A stretch of DNA of 64,000 nt from positions 62,001 through 126,000 of the forward strand of contig WNZI01000004.1 of assembly GCA_009728235.1 (NCBI GenBank), in the 5' to 3' direction. The position numbers and the translations under genes are program-made. The notes beneath the pieces were generated by a model. The model was not told where the DNA came from. It searched no databases and worked only from the letters and a program-made list of their open reading frames with translations. Below, one piece after another: positions 17,417-26,524 of the stretch. Within the stretch, counting starts at the first letter, position 1, and each line of letters begins with the position of its first letter. Origin of the DNA: Vibrio cholerae. GTDB lineage: Bacteria > Actinomycetota > Actinomycetes > Actinomycetales > Micrococcaceae.

Positions 17417-18352
17417 TCAGGGTGCCAGCGCCGATACCTCGTCGAGGACCTCCGCGATCGGTTCGGCAACCGGCGCACTGCCGGCCTGGAGGATCTCCTT
17501 GAGTTGATGCGGTGTCCTCGCGCCCACGATGGCCGCCGCGATACCCGGGCGATGCAGGAGCCACCGAAGGGCAAGCTCGTGGGGCTGGAGGTCGAGACCC
17601 CTCGAGGCGGTGCAGAGCGCTTCGGTCACCCGCTGCGGTTTACCCGACAGGTAGAGCTCCACGTAGGGGGCCCAGACGTCTGACGCGCCGCGTGATTCCG
17701 AGGGGATCCTGCCCCGGTACTTTCCCGTGAGGACGCCTCTGCCGAGGGAACCCCAGGCCAGGACGGCTGCGCCGGCGGCCTCGGCGGCGGGGAGCACGTC
17801 GCGCTCGGCCGCCCGGTTGATGAGGGAGTACTCGACGTCGTTGACGATCAGTGGGAACGATGCCGTGGCCGCCGCCCGCGCGAACTCCCAACCCGTGTAG
17901 TTCGAGACTCCGACGTAGCGGGCGCGCCCGGAGAGGTAGGCGGACTCGAGCGCGCTGAGCGTCTCGTGCAGGGGGACCGCGGGGTCGGGGGACGGTGCGA
18001 GCCAGATGTCGACATGGTCCGTACCGAGCAGTGTCAGGGACGCGTCGAGCGAGTCGAGCAGGCCGCGGCGGGAGCCGTCGAGCCGGCGACTGCCGGTGGG
18101 GGTGGTGCCGCCCTGCACCACGAGCACCAGCTCGGAACGCGCCACGGTGTCACCGATGAAGGCGCCCAGCATCGCTTCCGCCTGTCCGTCGCCGTACCGC
18201 GACGCGGTCTCGACGAGTGTGCCGCCGGCCTCGGCGAAGAGGCGGAGCTGCTCCCGGGCGGCCTCCTCGTTGACCTCCTGGCCCCAGTTCATGGTCCCCA
18301 GGCCCAGCGCCGACACCGTCAGACCGCTCGCTCCCACGTTTCGCCGTTGCAT
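17417..18352 (-). CDS. Aldo/keto reductase homologue with degenerate active site
   Basis: TIM-barrel of the aldo/keto reductase superfamily, 311 residues. The Tyr of the tetrad is present (Tyr 53 in ASRYGDG), but Asp is Glu 48, Lys is Gln 80 (LVLVVQGG) and His is Pro 120 (DIWLAPSPDP), while the NADP-binding end is kept (GVSNYTGWE, AIVGARTPHQL). It may be a poor reductase or a cofactor-binding sensor. Start 18352 is chosen over 18385 because a TAGGCT -10 box ends exactly 7 bases before that ATG (leaderless). It diverges from uppP with back-to-back leaderless promoters. Confidence 0.85.
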   Translation of the reverse strand: MQRRNVGASGLTVSALGLGTMNWGQEVNEEAAREQLRLFAEAGGTLVETASRYGDGQAEAMLGAFIGDTVARSELVLVVQGGTTPTGSRRLDGSRRGLLDSLDASLTLLGTDHVDIWLAPSPDPAVPLHETLSALESAYLSGRARYVGVSNYTGWEFARAAATASFPLIVNDVEYSLINRAAERDVLPAAEAAGAAVLAWGSLGRGVLTGKYRGRIPSESRGASDVWAPYVELYLSGKPQRVTEALCTASRGLDLQPHELALRWLLHRPGIAAAIVGARTPHQLKEILQAGSAPVAEPIAEVLDEVSALAP

Positions 18353-18359
18353 AGAGCCA

Positions 18360-18395
18360 AGCCTAAAGCCTGTCCCCAGCCGCATGGCTTAGGGT
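18360..18395. promoter_or_regulatory. Divergent leaderless promoters of the aldo/keto reductase gene and uppP
   Basis: TAGGCT on the minus strand (18365-18360) and TAGGGT on the plus strand (18390-18395) each end 7 bases before their start codons (18352 and 18403), placing both transcription starts at the initiation codon. Confidence 0.7.
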
Positions 18396-18402
18396 CGTAA
18401 TC

Positions 18403-19227
18403 GTGAACTGGATAGAAGCTGTCATCCTGGGGTTCGTTCAAGGCCTCACCGAATTCCTACCCATTTCATCGAGCGCACACCTGCGCATCGTGGGGGAGTT
18501 GCTGCCGAACGCACAGGACCCGGGTGCGGCCTTCACCGCCATCACGCAACTGGGAACCGAGACCGCCGTCGTCGTGTTCTTCTGGCGGGACATCGTCCGC
18601 ATCGTCAAGGCCTGGTTCGGCGCGCTCCGGGGCACCGTCGCCCGCAACCACCCGGATGTCCGGATGGGCTGGCTGGTGATCATCGGCTCCGTCCCGATCG
18701 TCGTGCTCGGGCTCCTGTTCCAGGACCAGATCGAGAGCACCTTCCGGAGCATGTGGATCGTGGCGACCATGCTGATCGTCTTCGGACTGATCCTGGCCGT
18801 CGCCGATCACGTGGGCAAGCAGACACGCGACCTCCAGAGCCTGACATACCGGCACGGCATCCTGTACGGATTCGCGCAGGCTCTGGCGCTGATCCCGGGC
18901 GTGTCGAGGTCGGGTGGCACCATCACCGCCGGATTGCTCATGGGCTACACCCGGGAGGCAGCGGCACGGTACTCCTTCCTGCTCGCGATTCCCGCGGTGT
19001 TCGGGAGCGGCCTGTTCCAGCTCGTGAAGAGCTACGGAGAGCCCGGGCCCTACGCGCTCCCGGAGACCGCGCTGGCGACCGTGGTGGCTTTCGTCGTCGG
19101 GTTCGCGATCATCGGCTGGTTCCTCAAATTCGTCACCACACGCGGCTACGGCCTCTTCGTCTGGTACCGCATCCTGCTGGGCCTGGCGCTCTACGCGCTT
19201 CTCGGATTCGGCGTCATCAGCGCCTGA
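18403..19227 (+). CDS. uppP: Undecaprenyl-diphosphatase UppP (BacA)
   Basis: Membrane phosphatase that recycles undecaprenyl diphosphate to the monophosphate carrier for cell-wall synthesis; also gives bacitracin tolerance. 274 residues, about eight membrane helices. Both active-site motifs are present: [14 protein letters not shown] near the N-terminus and [11 protein letters not shown] in the middle. GTG start, leaderless (TAGGGT-N7-GTG). mshC follows after 23 bp with its own -10 box. Confidence 0.95.
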   Translation: MNWIEAVILGFVQGLTEFLPISSSAHLRIVGELLPNAQDPGAAFTAITQLGTETAVVVFFWRDIVRIVKAWFGALRGTVARNHPDVRMGWLVIIGSVPIVVLGLLFQDQIESTFRSMWIVATMLIVFGLILAVADHVGKQTRDLQSLTYRHGILYGFAQALALIPGVSRSGGTITAGLLMGYTREAAARYSFLLAIPAVFGSGLFQLVKSYGEPGPYALPETALATVVAFVVGFAIIGWFLKFVTTRGYGLFVWYRILLGLALYALLGFGVISA

Positions 19228-19250
19228 CGCCGGGCCGTAAGGTAGAAGGC

Positions 19251-20524
19251 GTGATTGCGTGGAACTCGACTCCTGTCCCTGACCTCGACGGCGCCCAGGC
19301 GGGTATCGACGTCTTCGACACCGCGACCCGCGCGCTGGCGCACCTCGCCCCGGTCTCCGAGCGAAGCCTCTACGTCTGCGGCATCACGCCCTACGACGCG
19401 ACCCATCTCGGCCACGCGTCCACCTACGTCGCCTTCGACCTCCTGAACCGCACCTGGCGGGACGCCGGGTCGGCCGTCTCCTACGTGCAGAACGTGACCG
19501 ACGTCGACGATCCTCTGCTCGAGCGTGCCACCGCCACCGGGGTTGACTGGCGCGAGCTCGCCGCCGAACAGATCGCCCTGTTCCGTGAGGACATGGAAGC
19601 GCTGAACGTCCTGCCACCGGACCACTACATCGGAGCCGTCGAGGCGGTCGATTGGATCGTGCCGGTGGTCGAGGACCTGCTCGCGCGCGGACTGGCCTAC
19701 GCCGTTCCCGGACAGGGCGGAGAACCCGACGGCGACGTCTACTTCTCCCTCGACGCAGCCGCCTCGCTCGGCGCGAACGACCCCGCCCGCTGGTTCCTCG
19801 GCCAGGTGTCGCATCTCGACGCGGACACGATGCTCGAGCTCTCGGCCGAGCGCGGTGGTGATCCCCTGCGTCCACACAAGCGCAACGCGCTCGATCCACT
19901 GCTCTGGCGAGCGGCCCGGGACGGTGAGCCGCACTGGTCGGGCGGCTCGATGGGTGCGGGCGGCCCGGCTGGCACATCGAATGCGCCGTGATCGCGCAAC
20001 GCTTCCTGCCGGCGCCGTTCACCGTGCAGGGCGGGGGCTCCGACCTCGTCTTCCCCCACCACGAGATGAGCGCATCCCACGCCTGGGCCGCGAACGGCTC
20101 ACCGTTGGCGGAGCACTACGCTCACGCCGGCATGGTCGGGTACGACGGCGGGAAGATGAGCAAGTCCCGGGGCAACCTGGTGCTGGTCTCGAGCCTGCGT
20201 CGGTCCGGCGTCGACCCGGCGGCGATCCGGCTCGCCATCCTTGCCCACCATTACCGCTCGGACTGGTCGTGGACGGACGCGGTACTCCAGCACGGAGTTA
20301 CCCGCCTGGCAGCCTGGCGGGACGCCGCCGGCAGAGCCACTGCTGCCGAGGTCGCTACCGTCCGGGAAGAGATCCGCGGACACCTCGCGAACGACCTGGA
20401 TGCGCCGTCGGCGCTGGCCGCCGTGGATTCCTGGGCGGCGGGTCTGGGCGGCGAAGCCGGGGACGGCTCGGCCGGGCGATCGCTGGCCGACGTCCTCGAC
20501 GCACTGCTCGGGATCCGGCTCTAG
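19251..20524 (+). pseudogene. mshC: mshC, cysteine:glucosaminyl-inositol ligase, interrupted by a frameshift
   Basis: Mycothiol biosynthesis enzyme that links cysteine to GlcN-Ins, related to cysteinyl-tRNA synthetase. The first frame runs 19251-19991 and holds [17 protein letters not shown] (HIGH motif and zinc Cys). The rest, from WHIECAV onward through [11 protein letters not shown] and KMSKS, continues in another frame to 20524. The shift lies at about 19956-19962, where GGGCGGCCC would read in frame with one more G or C. Every motif is intact, so this is either a sequencing deletion or a very recent mutation. TAAGGT ends 7 bases before the GTG start (leaderless). Confidence 0.88.
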
Positions 20525-20585
20525 CAGCAGGCCGTCGCCGACGCCCCCGGAGGGGATTGCCGGCAGCGGAGCTCCGGCGAGGGGA

Positions 20586-21476
20586 CTACTGCTCCCGACG
20601 GCGCTTCTTCAGATAGCGCTCGAACTCGCGGGCGATCGATTCGCCGCTCGCCTCGGGGAGGTCCACCGTGTCCTTCGCCTCCTCGAGCTGACGGACATAG
20701 GCGGCGACCTCGGGGTCCTCCGTCGCCAGCTCGTCGACGCCGCGCTCCCATGCCTCCGACTCCTCGGTCAGCACATGGGTGTCCACGGCGACCTGCAGGA
20801 TCTCCTCGAGCTTGTTCAGTAGCGCCAACTGGGCCTTCGGTGATGGAGACTGACCCACATAGTGCGGTACCGCGGCCCAGAGCGACATCGTGGGGATATC
20901 AGCCAGCAACCCCATCTCGGCGAGGACACCCACGATGCCGATCGGCCCCTCGTAGGTGGACGGTTCGACGTCGAGGCTCTCCCGCACCAGGTCGTCGTCG
21001 GACGTGACCGTCACCGGAATGGGCCTGGAGTGCGGGACATCCGCCAGCAGGGCGCCGACCAGGACGATGCAGTCGACGTTGAGTTCCTTCGCCAGGGCGA
21101 CGAGTTCGGCGGTATAGGCGCGCCACTTGTAGGAGGGCTCCACCCCGTTGACGAGGATGAGGTCGACGTTCGAGTCGGGTACCACGGCCTTGCTGATCCG
21201 CGTGTTCGGCCACTTGATACGACGCTGACCCGCGGCGTTGCGTTTGATCATGGGGCGGGTGAACTGGAAGTCGTAGAACTCGTCGGCGTCGATGGTCGAG
21301 ATCCTCTCGCTGCCGAAGAACCGTCCCATGTACTTCAGCGCGTCGCTGGCAGCCTCCCCGGCGTCGTTCCAGCCCTCGAAGGCCGCGAGCATGATCGTGA
21401 TGCGCCGCTCGGGCTCGGCCGCGTCCTGGAAGAGGTCCTGCACGCCTGTCGGCTGATTGTCTTCGAAGCTGTCCAC
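20586..21476 (-). CDS. PAC2 family protein
   Basis: 296-residue protein of the PAC2 family, relatives of archaeal and eukaryotic proteasome-assembly chaperones; biochemical role in bacteria not established. Typical stretches are FEGWNDAGEAASDAL near residue 33, ALLADVPHSRPIPVT and AAVPHYVGQSPSPKA. In Mycobacterium a homologue also lies between mshC and the proteasome genes, so the neighbourhood is conserved. GTG start; TAGGGT ends 6 bases upstream, suggesting a leaderless transcript. Convergent with mshC. Confidence 0.87.
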   Translation of the reverse strand: MDSFEDNQPTGVQDLFQDAAEPERRITIMLAAFEGWNDAGEAASDALKYMGRFFGSERISTIDADEFYDFQFTRPMIKRNAAGQRRIKWPNTRISKAVVPDSNVDLILVNGVEPSYKWRAYTAELVALAKELNVDCIVLVGALLADVPHSRPIPVTVTSDDDLVRESLDVEPSTYEGPIGIVGVLAEMGLLADIPTMSLWAAVPHYVGQSPSPKAQLALLNKLEEILQVAVDTHVLTEESEAWERGVDELATEDPEVAAYVRQLEEAKDTVDLPEASGESIAREFERYLKKRRREQ

Positions 21477-21581
21477 GTTCTCACCCTAAGCCCCGCTACG
21501 CGGCCATGTCAGGCGGGCTTCCACCGCTACGCGCAGAGCTTAGGTGCAGGTCCGGCGAGGGGCCGCCGTAGACTTGGAAGC

Positions 21582-22376
21582 ATGGCCCATGACTCCACCG
21601 GCAACCTCCAGACCGTCCCGCACACCGGCACGCCTGCCGAGAACAGCACCCCGGACGGGGGCCTCCGCGGCCTCCAGGGCGTGCTCTGGGACATGGACGG
21701 GACGATCGTGGACACGGAGCCGTACTGGATCCGGGCGGAGAAGGAACTGGTCGAGGTCCACGGGGGCACGTGGACCACGGAGCAGGCGACGAACCTGGTG
21801 GGTCAGGCGCTGGAATTCTCGGCGGGGCAGCTGCAGAAGGCGGGCGTCCGTCTCGGGATCCGCGACATCATCGACCACCTGACCGAGCGGGTGGCAGCCG
21901 AGGTGCGAACCGCGGTGCCGTGGCGTCCGGGAGCACGGGAACTGCTGGCAGCCCTCCGCGCGAGCGGAGTGCCCTGTGCGATGGTCACGATGTCCGAGAA
22001 CCTCCTCGCGAGCGCCGTCGCGTCCCGGCTGCCCGAGGGTACGTTCTCGCACCTGGTCACCGGAGACCGGGTGAGCGCCGGGAAACCCGACCCCGAGGCC
22101 TACCAGCTCGGGTTCGACCTCCTCGCCGGGGACCATCCGGGGCTCAGCAAGGATCGCGTGGTAGCTGTGGAGGACTCCCTTCCCGGCGTCACCTCGGCCC
22201 TCGCCGCAGGCCTCGTGACACTCGCGGTTCCCCATTTCGTGCCGCTCCCACCCGATGACCGCCGCACCGACTGGAGCACGCTCGAGGGCCGCACCCCAGC
22301 CGACCTCGCCGCTCTGCTGCCCGCTGTCCCGGCAGGACACGACTCTTCGTCCGAGGACGTGCACGCGAACCGATGA
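21582..22376 (+). CDS. HAD-family hydrolase (phosphatase/phosphoglucomutase-like)
   Basis: Haloacid dehalogenase superfamily, 264 residues, with WDMDGTIVDTEPYW (nucleophile Asp and general-acid Asp), a helical cap, KPDPEAYQLG (motif III Lys) and VEDSLPGV (motif IV). Probably a sugar-phosphate or nucleotide phosphatase; the substrate cannot be read off. The first 30 residues are a low-complexity extension. TAGACT ends 7 bases before the ATG (leaderless), overlapping a GGAAG that could also serve as ribosome site. It overlaps the next gene by 4 bases. Confidence 0.87.
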   Translation: MAHDSTGNLQTVPHTGTPAENSTPDGGLRGLQGVLWDMDGTIVDTEPYWIRAEKELVEVHGGTWTTEQATNLVGQALEFSAGQLQKAGVRLGIRDIIDHLTERVAAEVRTAVPWRPGARELLAALRASGVPCAMVTMSENLLASAVASRLPEGTFSHLVTGDRVSAGKPDPEAYQLGFDLLAGDHPGLSKDRVVAVEDSLPGVTSALAAGLVTLAVPHFVPLPPDDRRTDWSTLEGRTPADLAALLPAVPAGHDSSSEDVHANR

Positions 22377-23527
22377 GCGACCAGCAGAAAGCCGCCCGTC
22401 CCGACATGAGCGCAGGGCTCTCGCTCGGTCGCATCGCGGGCATACCCGTCGTCCTCGCGTGGTCCTGGTTCGTCATCACCGTGTTCATCGTGCTGGTGTT
22501 CGGCCCGCGCGTCTCCGCCGCGTTCCCGGGCATCGGTACGGTCGCCTACCTCGTCGCGCTCGGGTATGCCCTGCTGCTGGCAGCATCGGTCCTCGCCCAC
22601 GAGCTCGCCCACGCCCTGACCGCCCGGGCGTTCGGTTGGCCGACCACGCGGATCGTCCTGAACCTCTGGGGCGGTCACACCCAGTTCGCGAGCTTCAATG
22701 CCTCGCCCGGGAGGTCGCTCGCCGTCGCCCTCGCCGGTCCGGCCGCCAACTTCGTGCTGGCCGGGCTGGGGTGGACGCTCCTGCAGGCCATGGCGCCGGG
22801 GTCCGTCTCCTACCTCCTGCTCACGATCCTGGTCTGGGCGAACGTCCTCGTGGCGGTGTTCAACGTGCTGCCGGGGCTTCCACTGGACGGCGGCCGACTC
22901 GTGGAGAGCGCTGTCTGGAAGGCCACGGGCAGCCAGGAGAAGGGCACCGTCGCCGCGGGCTGGGCAGGGAGGGTCCTCGTCATCCTCCTGCTCGGCGTCG
23001 TCGTCGGCGTACCCCTCGTGCAGGGCCGTGGCCCGGATCTGACCGTAATCCTCATCGCCGTGGTGATGGGCGCGTTCCTCTGGATGGGTGCCACGGCCGC
23101 CATCGAGAACGCACGGATGCGCCTGCGCCTGCCCGCGATCAGCGCGGGCAGGCTCCAGCAGCGCGCCATCGGTCTTCCCGCGGGCACATCGGTCCTCGCG
23201 GCCCGCCGACTCCTGCGGGACAACCCGGGAGCCGCCGTCGTACTGACCGGACCGTCGGGGCAGCCGGAGGCGGTGGTCGACGAGTCGGCCCTGCGGGCCG
23301 TGCCGGACGAGGCTGCGGACACCACCGCCGTCAACGCAGCAGCACGAAAGCTCGCCGCGGGTGCGTTCGTCCCCGAATTCGCCCAGGGGCAGGAGCTCGT
23401 CCAGTTCCTCGCCCGTCTCGAAGGCAATGAGTACGCCGTCGTCAACCGGCTGGGGGCGGTCACCGGCCTGCTCCACCAGCGCACCGTCGTGCAGGCCATC
23501 ACGGGCAAGCCCACGCCGGGCCCCTGA
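22373..23527 (+). CDS. Site-2 protease family (M50) membrane protein
   Basis: Intramembrane zinc protease, 384 residues: six or so membrane helices, zinc motif HELAH at residues 76-80, and the third ligand Asp 172 in LPGLPLDGGR. The C-terminal third (about 255-380) is soluble and CBS-like. No PDZ domain, so it is the Rv2625c/SpoIVFB-like type rather than RseP. It lies in an operon with the HAD gene (ATGA) and is followed after 67 bp by trmI. Substrate unknown. Confidence 0.88.
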   Translation: MSDQQKAARPDMSAGLSLGRIAGIPVVLAWSWFVITVFIVLVFGPRVSAAFPGIGTVAYLVALGYALLLAASVLAHELAHALTARAFGWPTTRIVLNLWGGHTQFASFNASPGRSLAVALAGPAANFVLAGLGWTLLQAMAPGSVSYLLLTILVWANVLVAVFNVLPGLPLDGGRLVESAVWKATGSQEKGTVAAGWAGRVLVILLLGVVVGVPLVQGRGPDLTVILIAVVMGAFLWMGATAAIENARMRLRLPAISAGRLQQRAIGLPAGTSVLAARRLLRDNPGAAVVLTGPSGQPEAVVDESALRAVPDEAADTTAVNAAARKLAAGAFVPEFAQGQELVQFLARLEGNEYAVVNRLGAVTGLLHQRTVVQAITGKPTPGP

Positions 23528-23594
23528 CCCCCTGACCCTCCATCTTTCCCCGCACCCTCCAGGCCGCACGCCGGCCCCTGCCGAAGGACTTCCC

Positions 23595-24668
23595 ATGAGC
23601 ACCACCCCGACCATGCCCCCAGCAGACCCGAGCCCCCACGGAGCCGCGGCACGCCGTGGACCCTTCCGGGCGGGGGAGCGCGTGCAGCTGACAGATGAGA
23701 AGGGCCGGATGAACACCATCACCCTCACGCCGGGCGGTGCCTTCCACACGCACAAGGGCTTCCTGCAGCACGATGCCCTCATCGGTACCACCGAGGGCAC
23801 CATCCTGGAGAACACCTCCGGCCAGCTGTACCAGGCGCTGAGGCCGCTCCTGTCGGACTTCGTGCTGTCGATGCCACGCGGCGCGGCCGTCGTGTACCCG
23901 AAGGACGCCGGTCAGATCGTGACGATGGCCGACATCTATCCCGGCGCGCGCGTGGTCGAAGCCGGTGTGGGCTCGGGGGCACTCTCCATCTCGCTGCTGC
24001 GCGCCGTCGGCGACGCCGGCTACCTCCACTCGTTCGAGCGCCGGGAGGAGTTCGCGGACATCGCGCGCGGCAACGTCGAGACGATCTTCGACGGCCCCCA
24101 TCCCGCCTGGCAGATCACGCTCGGCGACTTCCAGCAGCAGGTCGTCGAACACGAGGAACCGGGATCGGTGGACCGCGTGGTCCTGGACATGCTCGCCCCA
24201 TGGGAATGCCTCGACGCCGTCGCGACCGTCCTCGCAGCGGGAGGGGTCTGGATCAGCTACGTCGCCACCGTCACACAGCTCTCGCGGACGGCGGAAGCCA
24301 TCCGAGCGGACGGGCGCTTCACCGAACCCGAGGCCTGGGAGTCGATGGTGCGCGGGTGGCACCTCGAGGGCCTCGCCGTCCGCCCCGACCACCGCATGGT
24401 CGCTCACACCGGCTTCCTGCTCACCACCCGCCGGCTCGCGGACGGTGCCGTGGGGTTCACGCCGAAGCGACGCCCGTCGAAGACGGGCTTCAGCGAGGAG
24501 GACCTCAACGCCTGGACGCCCCAAGCCGTCGGCGAACGAGACGTGTCGGACAAGCGTCTGCGCAGGGTAGCGCGCGACGCGGCGTCGACGATCCAGCGCG
24601 GGTCGTTGCCGGCGGAAGAGGCGCAGGCGCGCCGGGACGCGATCGCCGAGGCCGGCCGGGAGGAGTAG
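23595..24668 (+). CDS. trmI: tRNA (adenine-58-N1)-methyltransferase TrmI
   Basis: SAM-dependent enzyme that makes m1A58 in the T-loop of tRNA; works as a tetramer in bacteria. 357 residues: N-terminal beta domain with GERVQLTDEKGRMNTITL, SAM-binding VVEAGVGSGALSISLLRA at about residue 118, and DMLAPWECL as motif IV. The C-terminal 60 residues are a basic extension (KRRPSKTGFSEEDL). The gene precedes the proteasome ATPase here as in mycobacteria (Rv2118c region). Confidence 0.93.
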   Translation: MSTTPTMPPADPSPHGAAARRGPFRAGERVQLTDEKGRMNTITLTPGGAFHTHKGFLQHDALIGTTEGTILENTSGQLYQALRPLLSDFVLSMPRGAAVVYPKDAGQIVTMADIYPGARVVEAGVGSGALSISLLRAVGDAGYLHSFERREEFADIARGNVETIFDGPHPAWQITLGDFQQQVVEHEEPGSVDRVVLDMLAPWECLDAVATVLAAGGVWISYVATVTQLSRTAEAIRADGRFTEPEAWESMVRGWHLEGLAVRPDHRMVAHTGFLLTTRRLADGAVGFTPKRRPSKTGFSEEDLNAWTPQAVGERDVSDKRLRRVARDAASTIQRGSLPAEEAQARRDAIAEAGREE

Positions 24669-24766
24669 CCGGGAGTCCTGAACCTCCCAGTACTGCAACC
24701 CGCGGACGGACGTCTGCGCTAAGGTCGAAAGACAGCTGAAGGTCGAACCCAAGGTGGCGAAACACA

Positions 24767-26524
24767 ATGCCGGACTCCGAAGAAACCGTCCCTGGCGCTG
24801 ATGCGCGAGAGGCCATCACGCCCCCCTTCGACGACTCCGTGACGCAGCGCCAGGTGAACGTGCTGAGGGACAAACTGCGGCACATCGACCGTCAGCTCGC
24901 GTCCGCCACGCAGAACAACGGCAAGCTGGTCAGCGCCCTCGAAGCGGCGCGGACCGAGATCGTCCGGCTGAAGGCCGCTCTCGAGAAGGAGGGTGCAGCC
25001 CCCTTCAGCTTCGCCACGGTGATGCAGGTCAACCCCCGACGCCCTTCGGTGCCGGGAACCACCACCGAGGCCACCGTCCAGGACACCGCGGACATCCTGC
25101 AGTCCGGTCGCAAGCTCCGGGTCACCGTCAGCCCGCTCATCAGTGTCCGGCAGCTGGCACCCGGGCAGGAGGTGCTGCTCAACGAGTCCCTCACGATCGT
25201 CGCGGCGCTGGGGTTCGAGCGCGCGGGCGAGATCGTGACGGTCAAGGAGATGATGGGCGTCGATCGCGCCCTCGTCGTGGGTCGATCGGACGACGAGCGG
25301 GTGATCAAACTGAGCGGACCGCTCCAGTCGGAGCGGATCCGGGTGGGAGATGCCCTCGCCGTGGACACCAGGTCGGGCTACGGCCTGGAGAAGGTGCCAC
25401 GGAGCGAGGTGGAGAACCTCGTGCTCGAAGAGGTTCCGGACATCGCCTACGGCGACATCGGCGGACTCGGTCCGCAGATCGAGCAGATCCGCGACGCCGT
25501 CGAGCTGCCGTTCCTCCATCCGGACCTGTACCGCGAGCACGGTCTCAAGCCCCCGAAGGGAATCCTCCTCTACGGTCCTCCCGGATGCGGGAAGACCCTC
25601 ATCGCGAAAGCGGTGGCCAACTCGCTCGCGGCTCGCGCCGCCGAGCGGGCGGGAGTCGAGCAGATCCGCAGCTACTTCCTCAACATCAAGGGACCCGAGC
25701 TGCTCGACAAGTACGTCGGGGAGACCGAACGCCACATCCGGCTGATCTTCGCCCGCGCCCGTGAGAAGGCCTCGGACGGCAGCCCCGTCGTCGTCTTCTT
25801 CGACGAGATGGACTCCCTGTTCCGTACGCGTGGGACGGGCGTGTCCTCCGATGTCGAGACGACGATCGTTCCCCAGCTGCTCAGCGAGATCGACGGCGTG
25901 GAGAAGCTCGAGAACGTGATCGTCATCGGTGCCTCCAACCGGGAGGACATGATCGACCCCGCGATCCTGCGGCCGGGCCGTCTCGACGTCAAGATCAAGA
26001 TCCAACGGCCGGACGCCGAGGGGGCGGCCGAGATCTTCGCGAAGTACATCACCGCCGATCTGCCCCTCCACGCCGACGATCTCGCGGAGAACGGAGACGA
26101 TCCGCAGGCCACGATCTCCGAGATGATCCGCCGGACCGTCGAGCAGATGTACGCGACGGACAAGTCCAACGAGTACCTGGAGGTGACATACGCCAACGGT
26201 GACACCGAGATGCTCTACTTCAAGGACTTCAACTCGGGTGCCGTCATCCAGAACGTCGTCGATCGTGCGAAGAAGTACGCCATCAAGGACCTGCTGCTCG
26301 ACGGCAGCAAGGGGCTCCGGATCGAACACCTGATGCGGGCCGTGGTGGACGAGTTCCGCGAGCACGAGGACATGCCGAACACCACGAACCCGGACGACTG
26401 GGCGCGCATCTCCGGCAAGAAGGGTGAGCGGATCACCTATATCCGGACGATCGTCCAGGGCAAGGCAGGGCAGGAGCCCGGCAAATCCATCGAGACCACG
26501 GCGAATACGGGCCAGTATCTGTGA
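24767..26524 (+). CDS. mpa: Proteasome-associated AAA ATPase Mpa/ARC
   Basis: Hexameric unfoldase that binds Pup with its N-terminal coiled coil and feeds pupylated proteins into the 20S core. 585 residues: coiled coil about 28-75, OB domains about 80-215, AAA domain with Walker A GPPGCGKT near 270-277 and Walker [13 protein letters not shown], arginine-finger region [15 protein letters not shown]. It ends in GQYL, the penultimate-Tyr motif that docks on the proteasome and opens its gate. A TAAGGT -10 box lies near 24719 and AAGGTGG precedes the ATG. First gene of mpa-dop-pup-prcBA-pafA. Confidence 0.96.
   Translation: MPDSEETVPGADAREAITPPFDDSVTQRQVNVLRDKLRHIDRQLASATQNNGKLVSALEAARTEIVRLKAALEKEGAAPFSFATVMQVNPRRPSVPGTTTEATVQDTADILQSGRKLRVTVSPLISVRQLAPGQEVLLNESLTIVAALGFERAGEIVTVKEMMGVDRALVVGRSDDERVIKLSGPLQSERIRVGDALAVDTRSGYGLEKVPRSEVENLVLEEVPDIAYGDIGGLGPQIEQIRDAVELPFLHPDLYREHGLKPPKGILLYGPPGCGKTLIAKAVANSLAARAAERAGVEQIRSYFLNIKGPELLDKYVGETERHIRLIFARAREKASDGSPVVVFFDEMDSLFRTRGTGVSSDVETTIVPQLLSEIDGVEKLENVIVIGASNREDMIDPAILRPGRLDVKIKIQRPDAEGAAEIFAKYITADLPLHADDLAENGDDPQATISEMIRRTVEQMYATDKSNEYLEVTYANGDTEMLYFKDFNSGAVIQNVVDRAKKYAIKDLLLDGSKGLRIEHLMRAVVDEFREHEDMPNTTNPDDWARISGKKGERITYIRTIVQGKAGQEPGKSIETTANTGQYL

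Noticed and set aside
19950-19990. Programmed ribosomal frameshift in mshC
   Set aside because: No slippery heptamer or downstream pseudoknot stood out, and the family is not known for recoding; a base-call error is simpler.
22100-23815. 571-codon leftward frame over the site-2 protease gene
   Set aside because: Low-complexity antisense shadow; the forward gene carries HELAH and NPDG-type motifs.
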